A DNA stretch of 64,000 bases from Vulcanimicrobiota bacterium (lineage in GTDB: Bacteria > Vulcanimicrobiota > Vulcanimicrobiia > Vulcanimicrobiales > Vulcanimicrobiaceae). Of this stretch, positions 53,119 through 61,493 are shown piece after piece. The stretch spans positions 1,333,762 through 1,397,761 of the forward strand of contig PLJL01000004.1 in NCBI GenBank assembly GCA_003140215.1, given 5' to 3'. The notes below the pieces were generated by a model. That model had not been told where the DNA came from and made no database searches. It saw only the letters and a program-made list of their open reading frames with translations. The position numbers and the translations under genes were made by a program. How positions within the stretch are numbered: position 1 is the first letter of the stretch; every line of letters starts with the position of its first letter.

Positions 53119-54423
53119 CTACGTCGCCGCTGCGGCGCGGCGTTGCTGCGCGCGCTTGGTGAAACGCGGCAGTTGCTTCTTGAGCCGCTCGGGGATGATC
53201 GCGTCGATCGCATCGTCGACGGTGACGAGCCCGAGCATCTTGCCGCCCTCATCGGTGACCGGACAGGCCAGGATGTCGTAGCGCGCGATGGTGCTGGCGA
53301 CGTCTTCGGCCGAGGTGTCCGTACGGACCGAGATGATGTCGGTGTCCATGATGCTGTGGATCGTCGCGTCGGCGGCCGAGAGCAGCAGCGTGCGCAGCGA
53401 GAGCACGCCCATGAGCTTTTCGGACTGATCGACCACGTAGAGGTAGTAGATGAACTCCGTCTCGGGCGCGATCTGCCGGATCTTGGCGATCGTCGCCGTC
53501 ACGGTGCGGTGCGGGTAGATCCAGAAGTAGTCCGTCGTCATCAGACCGCCCGCGGTGTCCTCGTCGTACGCGACGAGCTCGCGCAGATCGTCCGCCGTCT
53601 CCGCGTCCATCTCGCGCAGCAGCTCTTCCTGGCGTGCCTCCGGAAGGTCGCCGAGCAGGTCGGCGGCGTCGTCGGAGTCCATCTCTTCGATGATGTCGGC
53701 GGCGCGCTCGGTGCCGAGGTCCTCGATGATCGAGCGCTGCACGTCGGCGTCGAGATGCTCGAGCGCGTCGGCGGCGCGCTCGTCGTCGAACGAGCCCACC
53801 ACCCGCGCCGCGTCTTGCGACGAGAGATCGCCGATGATGTCGGCCAACTCCGAGGGGTGCAGGCGCGACAGCCGGTGTTCGCTGACCGACAGGCGGATCT
53901 GGGTCGGGCTCAAGTCGTGCAGCGGGGCGACGTTGTCCCAGGCGATGAGCGAACGCGGGATTCGGTCGACGAGTCCGGGGACGATGCGGGCGACGCCGAG
54001 CCGGCGCAGCAGCCCGCCCACGCCGATGTCGGCGGCGACGACGCGCAACGCGCCGGCGGTGCGCGCGACCTCGATGTCGTTGATGCGCACGACCTTGCGG
54101 CCGTCGACGTCGACGATCTGCTTGTCGAAGAGGTCTTCGACGAGGTAGAGCGCCTCGTCGTCGGGCGGCCGCACGATGCGCGGCGGGGTGAGCAGGACCA
54201 GCGCATCGGTGTCGAGCGATGCGACCTCGCCGATCGGCGCGGCGAGCTCGCCATGGCGGGTCTTCACGATGATCGCGTCGATGCGCGGAAACGTGTCCTC
54301 GGGATGCTCGACGATGAAGTCGGCGATCTTGCCGACGGTCTCGCGCACGCCGTCGCGCTCGACGACCGCGGGGCGCCCGATCAGCTCCGAGACGAAGCCC
54401 TCGTGGAAGGCGGTCGCTGCCAT
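53119..54423 (-). CDS. soluble MgtE-type Mg2+ sensor (PRC-like, MgtE-N and CBS domains)
   Basis: A 434-residue cytosolic protein. The N-terminal ~160 residues hold two PRC-barrel-like beta segments (VGKIADFIVE and VVRINDIEVA). The MgtE N-terminal superhelix follows, with its signatures LHPSELADIIGDL, RAADIIEEMDSDDAADLLGD and YDEDTAGGLMTTDY. A CBS pair (~285-410) comes last. The transmembrane channel domain of MgtE is absent. In MgtE these cytosolic parts bind Mg2+ and gate the pore, so here they may gate the NRAMP-like carrier encoded next in the operon. Expression is under the M-box riboswitch. Confidence 0.88.
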   Translation of the reverse strand: MAATAFHEGFVSELIGRPAVVERDGVRETVGKIADFIVEHPEDTFPRIDAIIVKTRHGELAAPIGEVASLDTDALVLLTPPRIVRPPDDEALYLVEDLFDKQIVDVDGRKVVRINDIEVARTAGALRVVAADIGVGGLLRRLGVARIVPGLVDRIPRSLIAWDNVAPLHDLSPTQIRLSVSEHRLSRLHPSELADIIGDLSSQDAARVVGSFDDERAADALEHLDADVQRSIIEDLGTERAADIIEEMDSDDAADLLGDLPEARQEELLREMDAETADDLRELVAYDEDTAGGLMTTDYFWIYPHRTVTATIAKIRQIAPETEFIYYLYVVDQSEKLMGVLSLRTLLLSAADATIHSIMDTDIISVRTDTSAEDVASTIARYDILACPVTDEGGKMLGLVTVDDAIDAIIPERLKKQLPRFTKRAQQRRAAAAT

Positions 54424-54446
54424 CGTGATTTCACCCCCTCTCCAAC

Positions 54447-54476
54447 AAAAATGCCGGTACGGGTATCCCCGTCCGG
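54447..54476 (-). terminator. intrinsic terminator of the M-box riboswitch
   Basis: On the minus strand CCGGACGGG pairs with CCCGTACCGG around GATA (one bulged position), directly followed by CATTTTTG. It lies between the riboswitch and the sensor gene's ribosome site and is the expected OFF structure under high Mg2+. Confidence 0.85.
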
Positions 54477-54525
54477 CCGCTCGGCGCGAATGGTGTCCTC
54501 GGGCGCGCGAGCGCCGAAGTCCACG

Positions 54526-54693
54526 TCCTCAACGTCGAGCTTCAGCACCACACGCCATCGAATCGGAAGCGCTCTTCCGATCCAGCCGCATTAAGCGCCG
54601 CCTTGATTCGGCGGAGCCTGGTCACCACGTCGGGGTCTCTCGACCTTTCCGGGCAGCGGCGTATCTGCGCGTGGACGCCTCACCTAACGAGGA
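54526..54693 (-). ncRNA. M-box (ykoK leader) magnesium riboswitch
   Basis: The minus strand reads as a complete M-box aptamer of 168 nt. The P1 arms are TCCTC (54693-54689) and GAGGA (54530-54526). In between, in order, come the conserved GTTAGGTGAGGC, AGATACGCCGCTGCCC, GGTCGAGAGACC, AATGCGGCTGGATC and GTGCTGAAGCTCGACG. These match the Bacillus ykoK/mgtE leader block by block. M-boxes fold when Mg2+ is abundant and stop expression of Mg2+ importers. An intrinsic terminator follows at 54447-54476. The rest of the 339-bp gap (54694-54762) must carry the promoter and the divergent lipoprotein's leader. Confidence 0.95.
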
Positions 54694-54762
54694 ATCCACT
54701 CTCAAGTGTACGCCCGGGCGTCAAGCGCGGGAACGGCGCCGGGCGAACGTGAAGCTGCCCCC

Positions 54763-55251
54763 ATGTCGCTCCGAGTCGCCGCGAGCCTCGCCGCCGCGGC
54801 GTTGCTGTGTTCGTGCTCGGCCCCCAAGACCGGCGCCGGCGGCGGCACTTCTGCAGCGAGCGCGGCACCGGCCGCCGGCGCGACGGCCGCGGCGCGAGCC
54901 CCCGCAGGCCCGGCCAACGCGCTGGTCTCGGCAGTCGGCCGCGCGGACTCCGTCCCGCTCGATTCCGCACAACGCCACGAGCTCGACGCGGCGGTGGCGA
55001 AGGCCCCGGCGGCGCTGCGGCCGCGCTTGCGCTATGCGCTTGCGACCGCCGACGACGGCCGCCGGCATTTGGTGGTCTACGACGGCGAGGGCCTGCGCGC
55101 CGACGGACGGCGCCCCGGGAAAACCAACGCCTACATCGTCTTCCGCATCCTCAACTCCGTCACCGGCGAGCACTACGATCCGCAGCAAAACGCGATCGTC
55201 GCGCGGATGCCGCCGCCGCCGCAGCGCGACACCGCCCCCGGCGGCCCCTAG
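54763..55251 (+). CDS. lipoprotein of unknown function
   Basis: A 162-residue lipoprotein: signal peptide with lipobox LLCSC (Cys17), an Ala-rich linker to residue ~60, then a ~95-residue domain with strands around LRYALATADDGRRHLVVYDG and NAYIVFRILNSVTGEHYD. Family not recognised. The ATG at 54763 places the signal correctly; an upstream in-frame ATG at 54706 would hide it. It converges on the flagellin gene. Confidence 0.65.
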   Translation: MSLRVAASLAAAALLCSCSAPKTGAGGGTSAASAAPAAGATAAARAPAGPANALVSAVGRADSVPLDSAQRHELDAAVAKAPAALRPRLRYALATADDGRRHLVVYDGEGLRADGRRPGKTNAYIVFRILNSVTGEHYDPQQNAIVARMPPPPQRDTAPGGP

Positions 55252-55266
55252 GCAGGCTGCGCTTCG

Positions 55267-56526
55267 TCAGCGGTGGACGAGCGCGTCTGAGACGAGGGTC
55301 GCGAAGACTCGCGCGAGGTGTTCGGAGTCGGCGACGAGCCGCTGCTGGAACTGGTTTTGAATGCGGTCGCGGGTGAACGCGGTGACCTCGGCGCCGACGT
55401 TGAGGTCGCGGATCGCGCTCTCGGAGGCCTGCGTTTGGACGCTCGCGTTGGAACCGTTGGTCGCCGCTTCCTGTAACGCGACGGTTTGCGCCCCGACCTG
55501 CGCGCGCACCCCGCCCAACGAGCTGATCGCGTAGTCGACGCGGTACTCCGCGGCCTGGTTTTGCAGATCGGTGCCGAGGATGACTTGGTTCACGCCGAGG
55601 TTCACCGAGCTCAGCCCCGGGATGTCGACCCCGATGACCGCGCCTTCGGCGTCGCCGGTGTTGACGTACAAGGTGCCGCCGGCAGCCTTTTGCTGCGCCG
55701 GCAGCGACACGAGCAATGACGTCTTGCCGACGTCGGCCGCGCTGATCGTCCCGATGTTGAAACCGAGCACCTGTGGCCCGCCGCCGCCTTGCGATTGCTG
55801 CACGAACGTGGGGTTCCCGGGCGTCGGCGGTGAGAAGCCGACGGGCGTGTTGGAGCCGGGAGGGACCTGCAGCGAGACCGTCTGGTCGGCGCCGAAGCCG
55901 GCTTGATCCTGGCTGCCGATCGTCACCGTGATGTTGAGGTTGCCGGTGACGGGATCGACGGAATCGATCGTGATCAGCTGCGCCATCTGCGGGGCGTCGA
56001 ATGCCACGTACGGGCTGTTCGGATCGACGATCGTGTCGAGCACCGTGCCGCCGCCGGTCAGCCCGTCGTTCACCGATAGCAGCGCGCGTGTCGGAAGAAC
56101 CGACTGGCTCGACGCGCTGCCGTCGAGCAGCTGGCGACCGTTGAACGACGTGTTCTGCGCGATGCGATCGATCTCGAGGCGCAGCTGATCCAACTCGGCC
56201 TGCAAGTTGTTGCGGTCCGCGACGCTCTGCAGGTCGCTGCGCGCCTCCACGACCAGCGTGCGCATGCGCTGCAAGATATCGGTGACCGTGCTCATCGCGC
56301 CGTCGGCGACGGTGAGCGCATTGCTCGCGTTTTGCACGTCGTGGACACCCTGGTCGAGGCCCGCAACTTTGGAGGCCAGCGTCTCGGCGATCGCGAGCCC
56401 GCTGGGGTCGTCGGCGGCCGTGACGACACGCAAACCGGAAGCGAGACGTTGCGTCTCCTTCCGTAAAGAGTTCTGCGTGTTCAACCCCGCGCTGAGCGCG
56501 AGATCGCTGAGGCCTTGAACGTCCAT
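55267..56526 (-). CDS. flagellin
   Basis: A 419-residue flagellin. The conserved N-terminal helix pair is present (NTQNSLRKETQRLASGLRV, then AADDPSGLAIAETL), as is the C-terminal one (ASESAIRDLNVGAEVTAFTR, then ...LARVFATLVSDAL). The variable middle (~150-340) is longer than in the shortest flagellins and would be the surface-exposed domain. No other flagellar gene is in the window, so the rest of the system must be elsewhere. A sigma28-like promoter lies upstream. The ATG at 56526 is chosen because MDVQGLSDLALSAG starts the conserved helix. Confidence 0.9.
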   Translation of the reverse strand: MDVQGLSDLALSAGLNTQNSLRKETQRLASGLRVVTAADDPSGLAIAETLASKVAGLDQGVHDVQNASNALTVADGAMSTVTDILQRMRTLVVEARSDLQSVADRNNLQAELDQLRLEIDRIAQNTSFNGRQLLDGSASSQSVLPTRALLSVNDGLTGGGTVLDTIVDPNSPYVAFDAPQMAQLITIDSVDPVTGNLNITVTIGSQDQAGFGADQTVSLQVPPGSNTPVGFSPPTPGNPTFVQQSQGGGGPQVLGFNIGTISAADVGKTSLLVSLPAQQKAAGGTLYVNTGDAEGAVIGVDIPGLSSVNLGVNQVILGTDLQNQAAEYRVDYAISSLGGVRAQVGAQTVALQEAATNGSNASVQTQASESAIRDLNVGAEVTAFTRDRIQNQFQQRLVADSEHLARVFATLVSDALVHR

Positions 56527-56602
56527 GCTGGTGGTGCGGTCTTCCCTCCATGGAAGCTGCCCGTTCCCTAGGGCGTGGGGGACCGTGATCCCCCTACGCT
56601 CC

Positions 56603-56631
56603 CTATCGGCAGTCGGCGAGCGGGGGCTTAA
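56603..56631 (-). promoter_or_regulatory. sigma28 (FliA)-like promoter of the flagellin gene
   Basis: On the minus strand TTAAG (56631-56627) is followed 16 bases later by GCCGATAG (56610-56603), close to the flagellar sigma factor -10 GCCGATAA. The spacing is about two bases longer than the enteric consensus. It would give a leader of roughly 70 bases. Confidence 0.45.
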
Positions 56632-56704
56632 CGAGAGCGGCGCTATTTCGCCGGGCTGACCCGACGCGCTACAGCCGGTCGCAGGGGCGGCCGATGGTAC
56701 GGGT

Positions 56705-59700
56705 GTGCGTCCCCGTCTGCGCCGCCTGACCGCGGCCGCGGGCGCCGTCTGTTTGACCCTGTCGGCGATCTTTTTCGCCACGGACACGGCACTCCGCGCG
56801 GCGCCGCTTTTGGCGGTCAGGCTCCATCTCCCGTTCCCGGCGCCGCGGCTCGCCCTGGATGCGCCGGCACCGGCGGGATCGCCCTCGCCCGGCGGATCGC
56901 CCACGCCCGCACCGCGCCGTCGCGGCGTTCTGGGCGATGGCCCGGTCGTCTTCAAGGGTAACGGAACCTACCAACTCGCCTTGACCCGCTCGAGCCGCAA
57001 CGGCCTGATGCTGGGGAACGACAACTACTCGACGGCCTTGTCGATGGTCGCCGAGCGGCGCACCGAGCAGACCTCGTTCTCGGTCTCGAGCGCCTTCGGC
57101 TACGGCGCGGGGAACCTGTCGGCGGGGTCCTTGATCGTCGGGTACCGCACGCCCAAGTACGGCTTGACCTACGGGCAGGTCACCGGGCCCAGCGATAGCC
57201 AGCTCCAGATCGGCGGGTTCGCCCGCGGGCTGAGCCTCTCGGTGCCGGTGCGCAACGGCGACGTCTCGTACCTCGCCGCGACGGCGCAGCAGAGCGACGC
57301 CACGACGTATCGCGTGTACGGGCTGCGGCGGACCTGGAACGCCTTGGGCGGATACCTCTCGGCCTCGCAGTACTACGGCCTGGGCGAACAGGGCGGCGGC
57401 CACGAGTCGATCACCGACATCGGCTACCGCCGTTACGGCGCGAAGCTTTCGACCGACAGCGAGTTCGCATTGTCGTCGATCCACGGCGTCGCCAACGCCC
57501 CCGACGGGATGAAGCTCGCGGCGGCGTTGCACGCCGATCTGCAAGGCAAGGACACGTTCACGACCATCGGCTTGAGGTTCGATCCGGCCGGATTTCAGAC
57601 GCTCACGGGGGCCCTCGACGGCGGCTTCAACGGCGATCTCGCGATTCGCCGCCACTCCGAGCGCTTCGGCGACATCGACCTCAACCTCGGCCACAGCGAC
57701 GAGCACATCGCAGGCTCGGTCCAGCACGACAATCGGCTGACCATCTCGGGCGGGAGGAGCTGGGCCCACGTCGGCATGCAATACGTCGCCGGCCTCGACG
57801 GAACCAGCGGTGACGGGCTGTCGACGCTCCAGCGCACGGGGGCGTTGACCTTCAGCGAATCGCTGCGCGGTTTCGCGCTGGTCCAGACCTTCCAGGCGAC
57901 GTCGGTGAGCGCCACGACGGGCGCCTCGACGCAGAGCCAGATTTCGCTGGGTGCGAGCCGCGCACTGTTGGGCGGCAGCGCGGCGTATCAGTTTTCGCGC
58001 AGCACCGCGCTCACCGGCTCGAGCACCGGCGGCGCGGTCGCGCAGTCGTTGTCGTATCGCCGCTCGGTCGGCAAGAAGCTCGACGTGCAGGTCGGAGAGT
58101 CGATCCAAGCCAGCACCAACAACGGCGTTCCGGCGCGCTTGCTCGACACCAGCGTCTCGCTCGTGCGGCGGTTGTCCAACGTCGTGGCGCTGCAAGTCAC
58201 CGGGGACGTGTTCCACCAGACCGGCGTGGGCGGCGGAGGCGGCAGCGGGATCCAAGTGTCGCTGGTCGGTCCGTTCGGTTTCGGACAGCCGCGCCAAGGC
58301 TTCGGGCGCGCGAATCCGAACTTGCCCGCGGTCATTCGCGGCGTCGTCACGTACTCGACCTCGGCGAATCCGTTTGCCTACAACGCTCCGACGATACGCG
58401 GCTACAACAACGCGCTCATCGTGCTCGACGGTCGCGTTACGCAGCGCACCGACGCGAACGGTGAGTTCGAGTTTCGCTTCGTCTCGCAGGGAACGCACTC
58501 GATCCGCATCGACCCTGCGACGATCCAACCCGGCTTGATCACCGATCGCGAGTATCAAACGGTCCAGGTGCTGGGCGGTCAGACGACGACGATCCAGTTC
58601 AACGTCGGAAACTTCGCCGGGATCTCCGGCGTCGTCGTCGCCACCGACGCGAGCGGGAAAAAGCGCGGCCTACCCAACGTCGGGATCTCCGTCGACGGGA
58701 TCCAGGCGGTGACCACCTCACCCGACGGTCACTACTCGGTCGGCCGGCTCAGCCCGGGCGCGCACACCGTGCAAATCGTCGAGTCGACCTTGCCCAGTAC
58801 CGTCGCGCCGATCGGCGAGACGAAAAAGACCGTCACCGTGACCGCGGGGACGTCGATCCCGCTCAACTTCGTGACCACGCCGCTGGGTTCGATCTCGGGC
58901 ATGGTGGTCGCGCCCGGCGAGGGCGGGTTCGGCCAGCTGGGCGGCCTGCGCAACGTCTACGTCGTGGCCGAGCCTGGCGAGCACGCCGTGATCACCAACG
59001 ACGACGGCTCGTTCGTCCTCGACAACATGATTCCGGGCAGCTACACGCTCAGCGTCGACCCCGATACGGTACCGGACGGCTTGAGCGTCCTCTCGGGACC
59101 GGACGGATCGCTGGCATTGGGCGGCGGGGCCGCGCTGTCGGGGATCATCTTCCGCCTCGGCGCGGCGCCCAAGCAGGTCGTGTACACCTTCAGCGACGGT
59201 CGGCGCAGCCCGATCCAGGTCACCACCGATCCCGCGCCGGCGGCGCCCGGCGCGCTGCTCCACGTCGTGGCGCGAACCAACGCCAAGGATCTCAAAGCGC
59301 TCTTCGTCGAGAGCGACGTCTTCGGCGGCTTTGCGCTCAAGCTGGACCCGCGCGCGGCGGCCTGGACGGGCACGGTGATCGTGCCGAGCCTGGCCAAGGG
59401 CGACTATGCCCTCAGCGTGACGGCGCACCGCAAGGACGTAACCGACGCCTCGGCACTGGTCCCGGTCGACCCGGCGGTTCCCCTGTTCGCGCTGCGCGTC
59501 AGCCCGCGCAACGCGCTGCCCGGCCACACGATCCGGGTGATGCTCAAGACCCTGGCCGCGGTCGACGAGGGTGACACGCTGGTGTTCGAGGACGGCTACA
59601 AAGTGCTGCTTCCCAAGCCCACCGGCCGAGTCTTTGCCTTCGACATGCGGCTGTGGCGCAAGGGCCTGCCTTACGCCGCAACGCTAGCGACGAAGCGCGG

Positions 59701-59728
59701 GCAGACGTACACAATAAGTCTCCGTTAA
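56705..59728 (+). CDS. usher-like outer-membrane protein
   Basis: A 1007-residue exported protein starting at GTG with a signal peptide (residues ~1-32). A Pro/Ser-rich linker leads into a long run of amphipathic strands (~75-560), alternating as in RGLSLSVPVRNGDVSYLAA, consistent with a large beta barrel. After it come three carboxypeptidase-regulatory or PEGA-like modules: NALIVLDGRVTQRTDANGEF, VGISVDGIQAV and NVYVVAEPGEHAVITNDDGS. An Ig-like C-terminal domain follows. The barrel-plus-plug-like beta modules and the downstream chaperone-like and fibre-like genes suggest a divergent chaperone-usher outer-membrane assembly protein. This is inference; the signature PapC sequence was not recognised. 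Confidence 0.7.
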   Translation: MRPRLRRLTAAAGAVCLTLSAIFFATDTALRAAPLLAVRLHLPFPAPRLALDAPAPAGSPSPGGSPTPAPRRRGVLGDGPVVFKGNGTYQLALTRSSRNGLMLGNDNYSTALSMVAERRTEQTSFSVSSAFGYGAGNLSAGSLIVGYRTPKYGLTYGQVTGPSDSQLQIGGFARGLSLSVPVRNGDVSYLAATAQQSDATTYRVYGLRRTWNALGGYLSASQYYGLGEQGGGHESITDIGYRRYGAKLSTDSEFALSSIHGVANAPDGMKLAAALHADLQGKDTFTTIGLRFDPAGFQTLTGALDGGFNGDLAIRRHSERFGDIDLNLGHSDEHIAGSVQHDNRLTISGGRSWAHVGMQYVAGLDGTSGDGLSTLQRTGALTFSESLRGFALVQTFQATSVSATTGASTQSQISLGASRALLGGSAAYQFSRSTALTGSSTGGAVAQSLSYRRSVGKKLDVQVGESIQASTNNGVPARLLDTSVSLVRRLSNVVALQVTGDVFHQTGVGGGGGSGIQVSLVGPFGFGQPRQGFGRANPNLPAVIRGVVTYSTSANPFAYNAPTIRGYNNALIVLDGRVTQRTDANGEFEFRFVSQGTHSIRIDPATIQPGLITDREYQTVQVLGGQTTTIQFNVGNFAGISGVVVATDASGKKRGLPNVGISVDGIQAVTTSPDGHYSVGRLSPGAHTVQIVESTLPSTVAPIGETKKTVTVTAGTSIPLNFVTTPLGSISGMVVAPGEGGFGQLGGLRNVYVVAEPGEHAVITNDDGSFVLDNMIPGSYTLSVDPDTVPDGLSVLSGPDGSLALGGGAALSGIIFRLGAAPKQVVYTFSDGRRSPIQVTTDPAPAAPGALLHVVARTNAKDLKALFVESDVFGGFALKLDPRAAAWTGTVIVPSLAKGDYALSVTAHRKDVTDASALVPVDPAVPLFALRVSPRNALPGHTIRVMLKTLAAVDEGDTLVFEDGYKVLLPKPTGRVFAFDMRLWRKGLPYAATLATKRGQTYTISLR

Positions 59729-59848
59729 GCCATTCGGCCCAATCTAAGCCCGGCTAAGGTCCCGGCCCGCTTTGACGATCAAGCAACTAAGGGGCGACCG
59801 GATCGCCTCTTCAAGCAGCGTCCCACACACACTCGAAAGGATTCGAAC

Positions 59849-60610
59849 GTGAAAAGAGCACTGGCTGCTCTGGTCATGCTGGGGATCGGATACGTCTCGA
59901 CGGCGCCTAGTTCGGCTGCCGTGACCGTCTACGGATCGGCCCAGCTCAAGTACACCGTCAACGCCACGGCGTCAGTCTCGATCGCCACGAATTACAACGC
60001 GGCGGGCGCCCAGGGTCTGGGCGCGCCGAGCATTCTGGCGTCGGCCGCCGGCAACTGCACGGCGCCGGCCGCCGAAGTCGCGGCGACCCTGACCTTCGCC
60101 GGCATCACCCCGCCGGGCGGCGCGGGCTTCACCGGCTGCTACTACAAGAACGCGATCTCGGTCGGCGTTCTGTCCAACGACGCGAGCGGCGTCAAGGTCG
60201 TCGAATACGCCGACGTGATCGCCGGGGGCGAGCAGATCTGCATGTTCCCGATCGACTCGACCCTTCAGGCCGCACCCTCGGCCTCAGGCGCCGCCGGCAA
60301 CCCCGCGGCCTACGCCGGGGCGGCCTGTCCGACGGTCAACGCCGTCGCGGGTCAGAAGCTCACCGCGCTGGGCGCCACCAACTCCGGCGGTGCCGGCTTC
60401 GGTGCGGCCGGCAACCCGGGCGGTACGGCCGTCAACGCCAACCCGCTGTACACGATCTATACAGCCGGCGGTTCGACGATCTGCACCTGCGTGGGCAACA
60501 GCGGCGCGGTCTGGAAATTCCTGGGGCAGGACATCCAGCTCAACGCCGACGGGACCGCCGCATCGGGTGCGGCCTCGAACGTCATAACCGTCGCGGTCAT
60601 CCCCCAGTAG
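59849..60610 (+). CDS. secreted fibre-subunit-like protein
   Basis: A 253-residue exported protein starting at GTG (AAAGGA ahead). A signal peptide ends near SSAAV; the mature part starts VTVYGSAQLKYTVNATASVS and is Ala/Gly/Thr/Asn-rich with six or more cysteines (for example GCYYKNA, QICMF, TICTC). Size, composition and position between an usher-like gene and a chaperone-like gene fit a surface-fibre subunit. No known pilin motif was recognised. Upstream, 59729-59848 holds a GGCGA/TCGCC hairpin and no clear promoter. Confidence 0.65.
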   Translation: MKRALAALVMLGIGYVSTAPSSAAVTVYGSAQLKYTVNATASVSIATNYNAAGAQGLGAPSILASAAGNCTAPAAEVAATLTFAGITPPGGAGFTGCYYKNAISVGVLSNDASGVKVVEYADVIAGGEQICMFPIDSTLQAAPSASGAAGNPAAYAGAACPTVNAVAGQKLTALGATNSGGAGFGAAGNPGGTAVNANPLYTIYTAGGSTICTCVGNSGAVWKFLGQDIQLNADGTAASGAASNVITVAVIPQ

Positions 60611-60670
60611 GCTTCCGGCAGGCCCTCACGACTGAATCCTTCGCCCGGAGCGGCCGAGAGTAAAAGAGTG

Positions 60671-61456
60671 ATGCGCACCTTGCGTCTGATTCGAACCCTC
60701 GGAACGAGCGCGGTCCTCGGACTCGCGCTCGCCGCTCCCTCGGCGGCGGATATCTCCGTCGACGTCTCCCCGGCCAAGTACGAGCTGCAGACGCAGCCCG
60801 GCAAGACCGAGACGTTCCCGATCACGGTCCGAAACACGAGCAGTGCCGCGGTCCATATCGTGGCATCGCTGTCGGACTACGCGGTGGGGCCCACCGGAAA
60901 CTACGCCTTCGCGCCACCCGGCAAGTCGCCGTTCTCGCTCGGGAAAGACATCAGCGTCAATCCGCGCGAGTTCGACATCGAGCCGGGCTCGTTCACCCAG
61001 GTACGGTTCTCGGTCGACATTCCCGCGACTGCCAGCGGCGAGTATAGCAGCCTCGTGTTTTTCACGACGCGGCCTACCCGCAAAGGCGGCGGCCTGTCGA
61101 TCGTCGAGCGGATCGCCTCGAAGATCTACGTCATGATCCCCGAGTCGACCCACATCGGCGGCGAGATCGACGACGTCAAGACGCAGTCGCTGGGCGACGG
61201 TCAGCACTACCTCGTCGATTTTCACAACACCGGAAACGCGCACGTGTACTTGAGCGGACGAGTCGAGATCAAACAGGGCGGAGCGGTCGTCGACCGGGTT
61301 GCGTTCCCGCAAGGGATGCTCGTCGAGCGCTCGGGGAAACGTTTGATCGACGCGCTCGGAAAGAAGCTCGCGCCGGGTTCGTACTCGGTGGTTGCCCTGG
61401 TAGACTACGGCGGCCCGAACCTTGTCGCCGGCCAAGCGAACATCACCGTACGCTAA
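60671..61456 (+). CDS. periplasmic chaperone-like Ig-fold protein
   Basis: A 261-residue exported protein with a signal peptide (ending PSAAD). Two Ig-like beta sandwiches are suggested: the first opens with VSPAKYELQTQPGKTETFPI and contains FDIEPGSFTQVRFSVDIPA, a pattern shared with PapD-type pilus chaperones and with the NEW3/DUF916 group. The second contains YLVDFHNTGNAHVYLSGRVE. There is no TM helix, so it is probably periplasmic. It lies 60 bases after the fibre-like gene. A GTG at 60668 directly precedes the chosen ATG. Confidence 0.68.
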   Translation: MRTLRLIRTLGTSAVLGLALAAPSAADISVDVSPAKYELQTQPGKTETFPITVRNTSSAAVHIVASLSDYAVGPTGNYAFAPPGKSPFSLGKDISVNPREFDIEPGSFTQVRFSVDIPATASGEYSSLVFFTTRPTRKGGGLSIVERIASKIYVMIPESTHIGGEIDDVKTQSLGDGQHYLVDFHNTGNAHVYLSGRVEIKQGGAVVDRVAFPQGMLVERSGKRLIDALGKKLAPGSYSVVALVDYGGPNLVAGQANITVR

Positions 61457-61493
61457 TAGCGAACGGATCAACGGAACGGATTCCGGAGACCAC

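Noticed and set aside
59772..59800. TTGACG as a -35 element ahead of the fibre-like gene
   Set aside because: No acceptable -10 hexamer lies 16-18 bases downstream; the position is occupied by GC-rich hairpin sequence.
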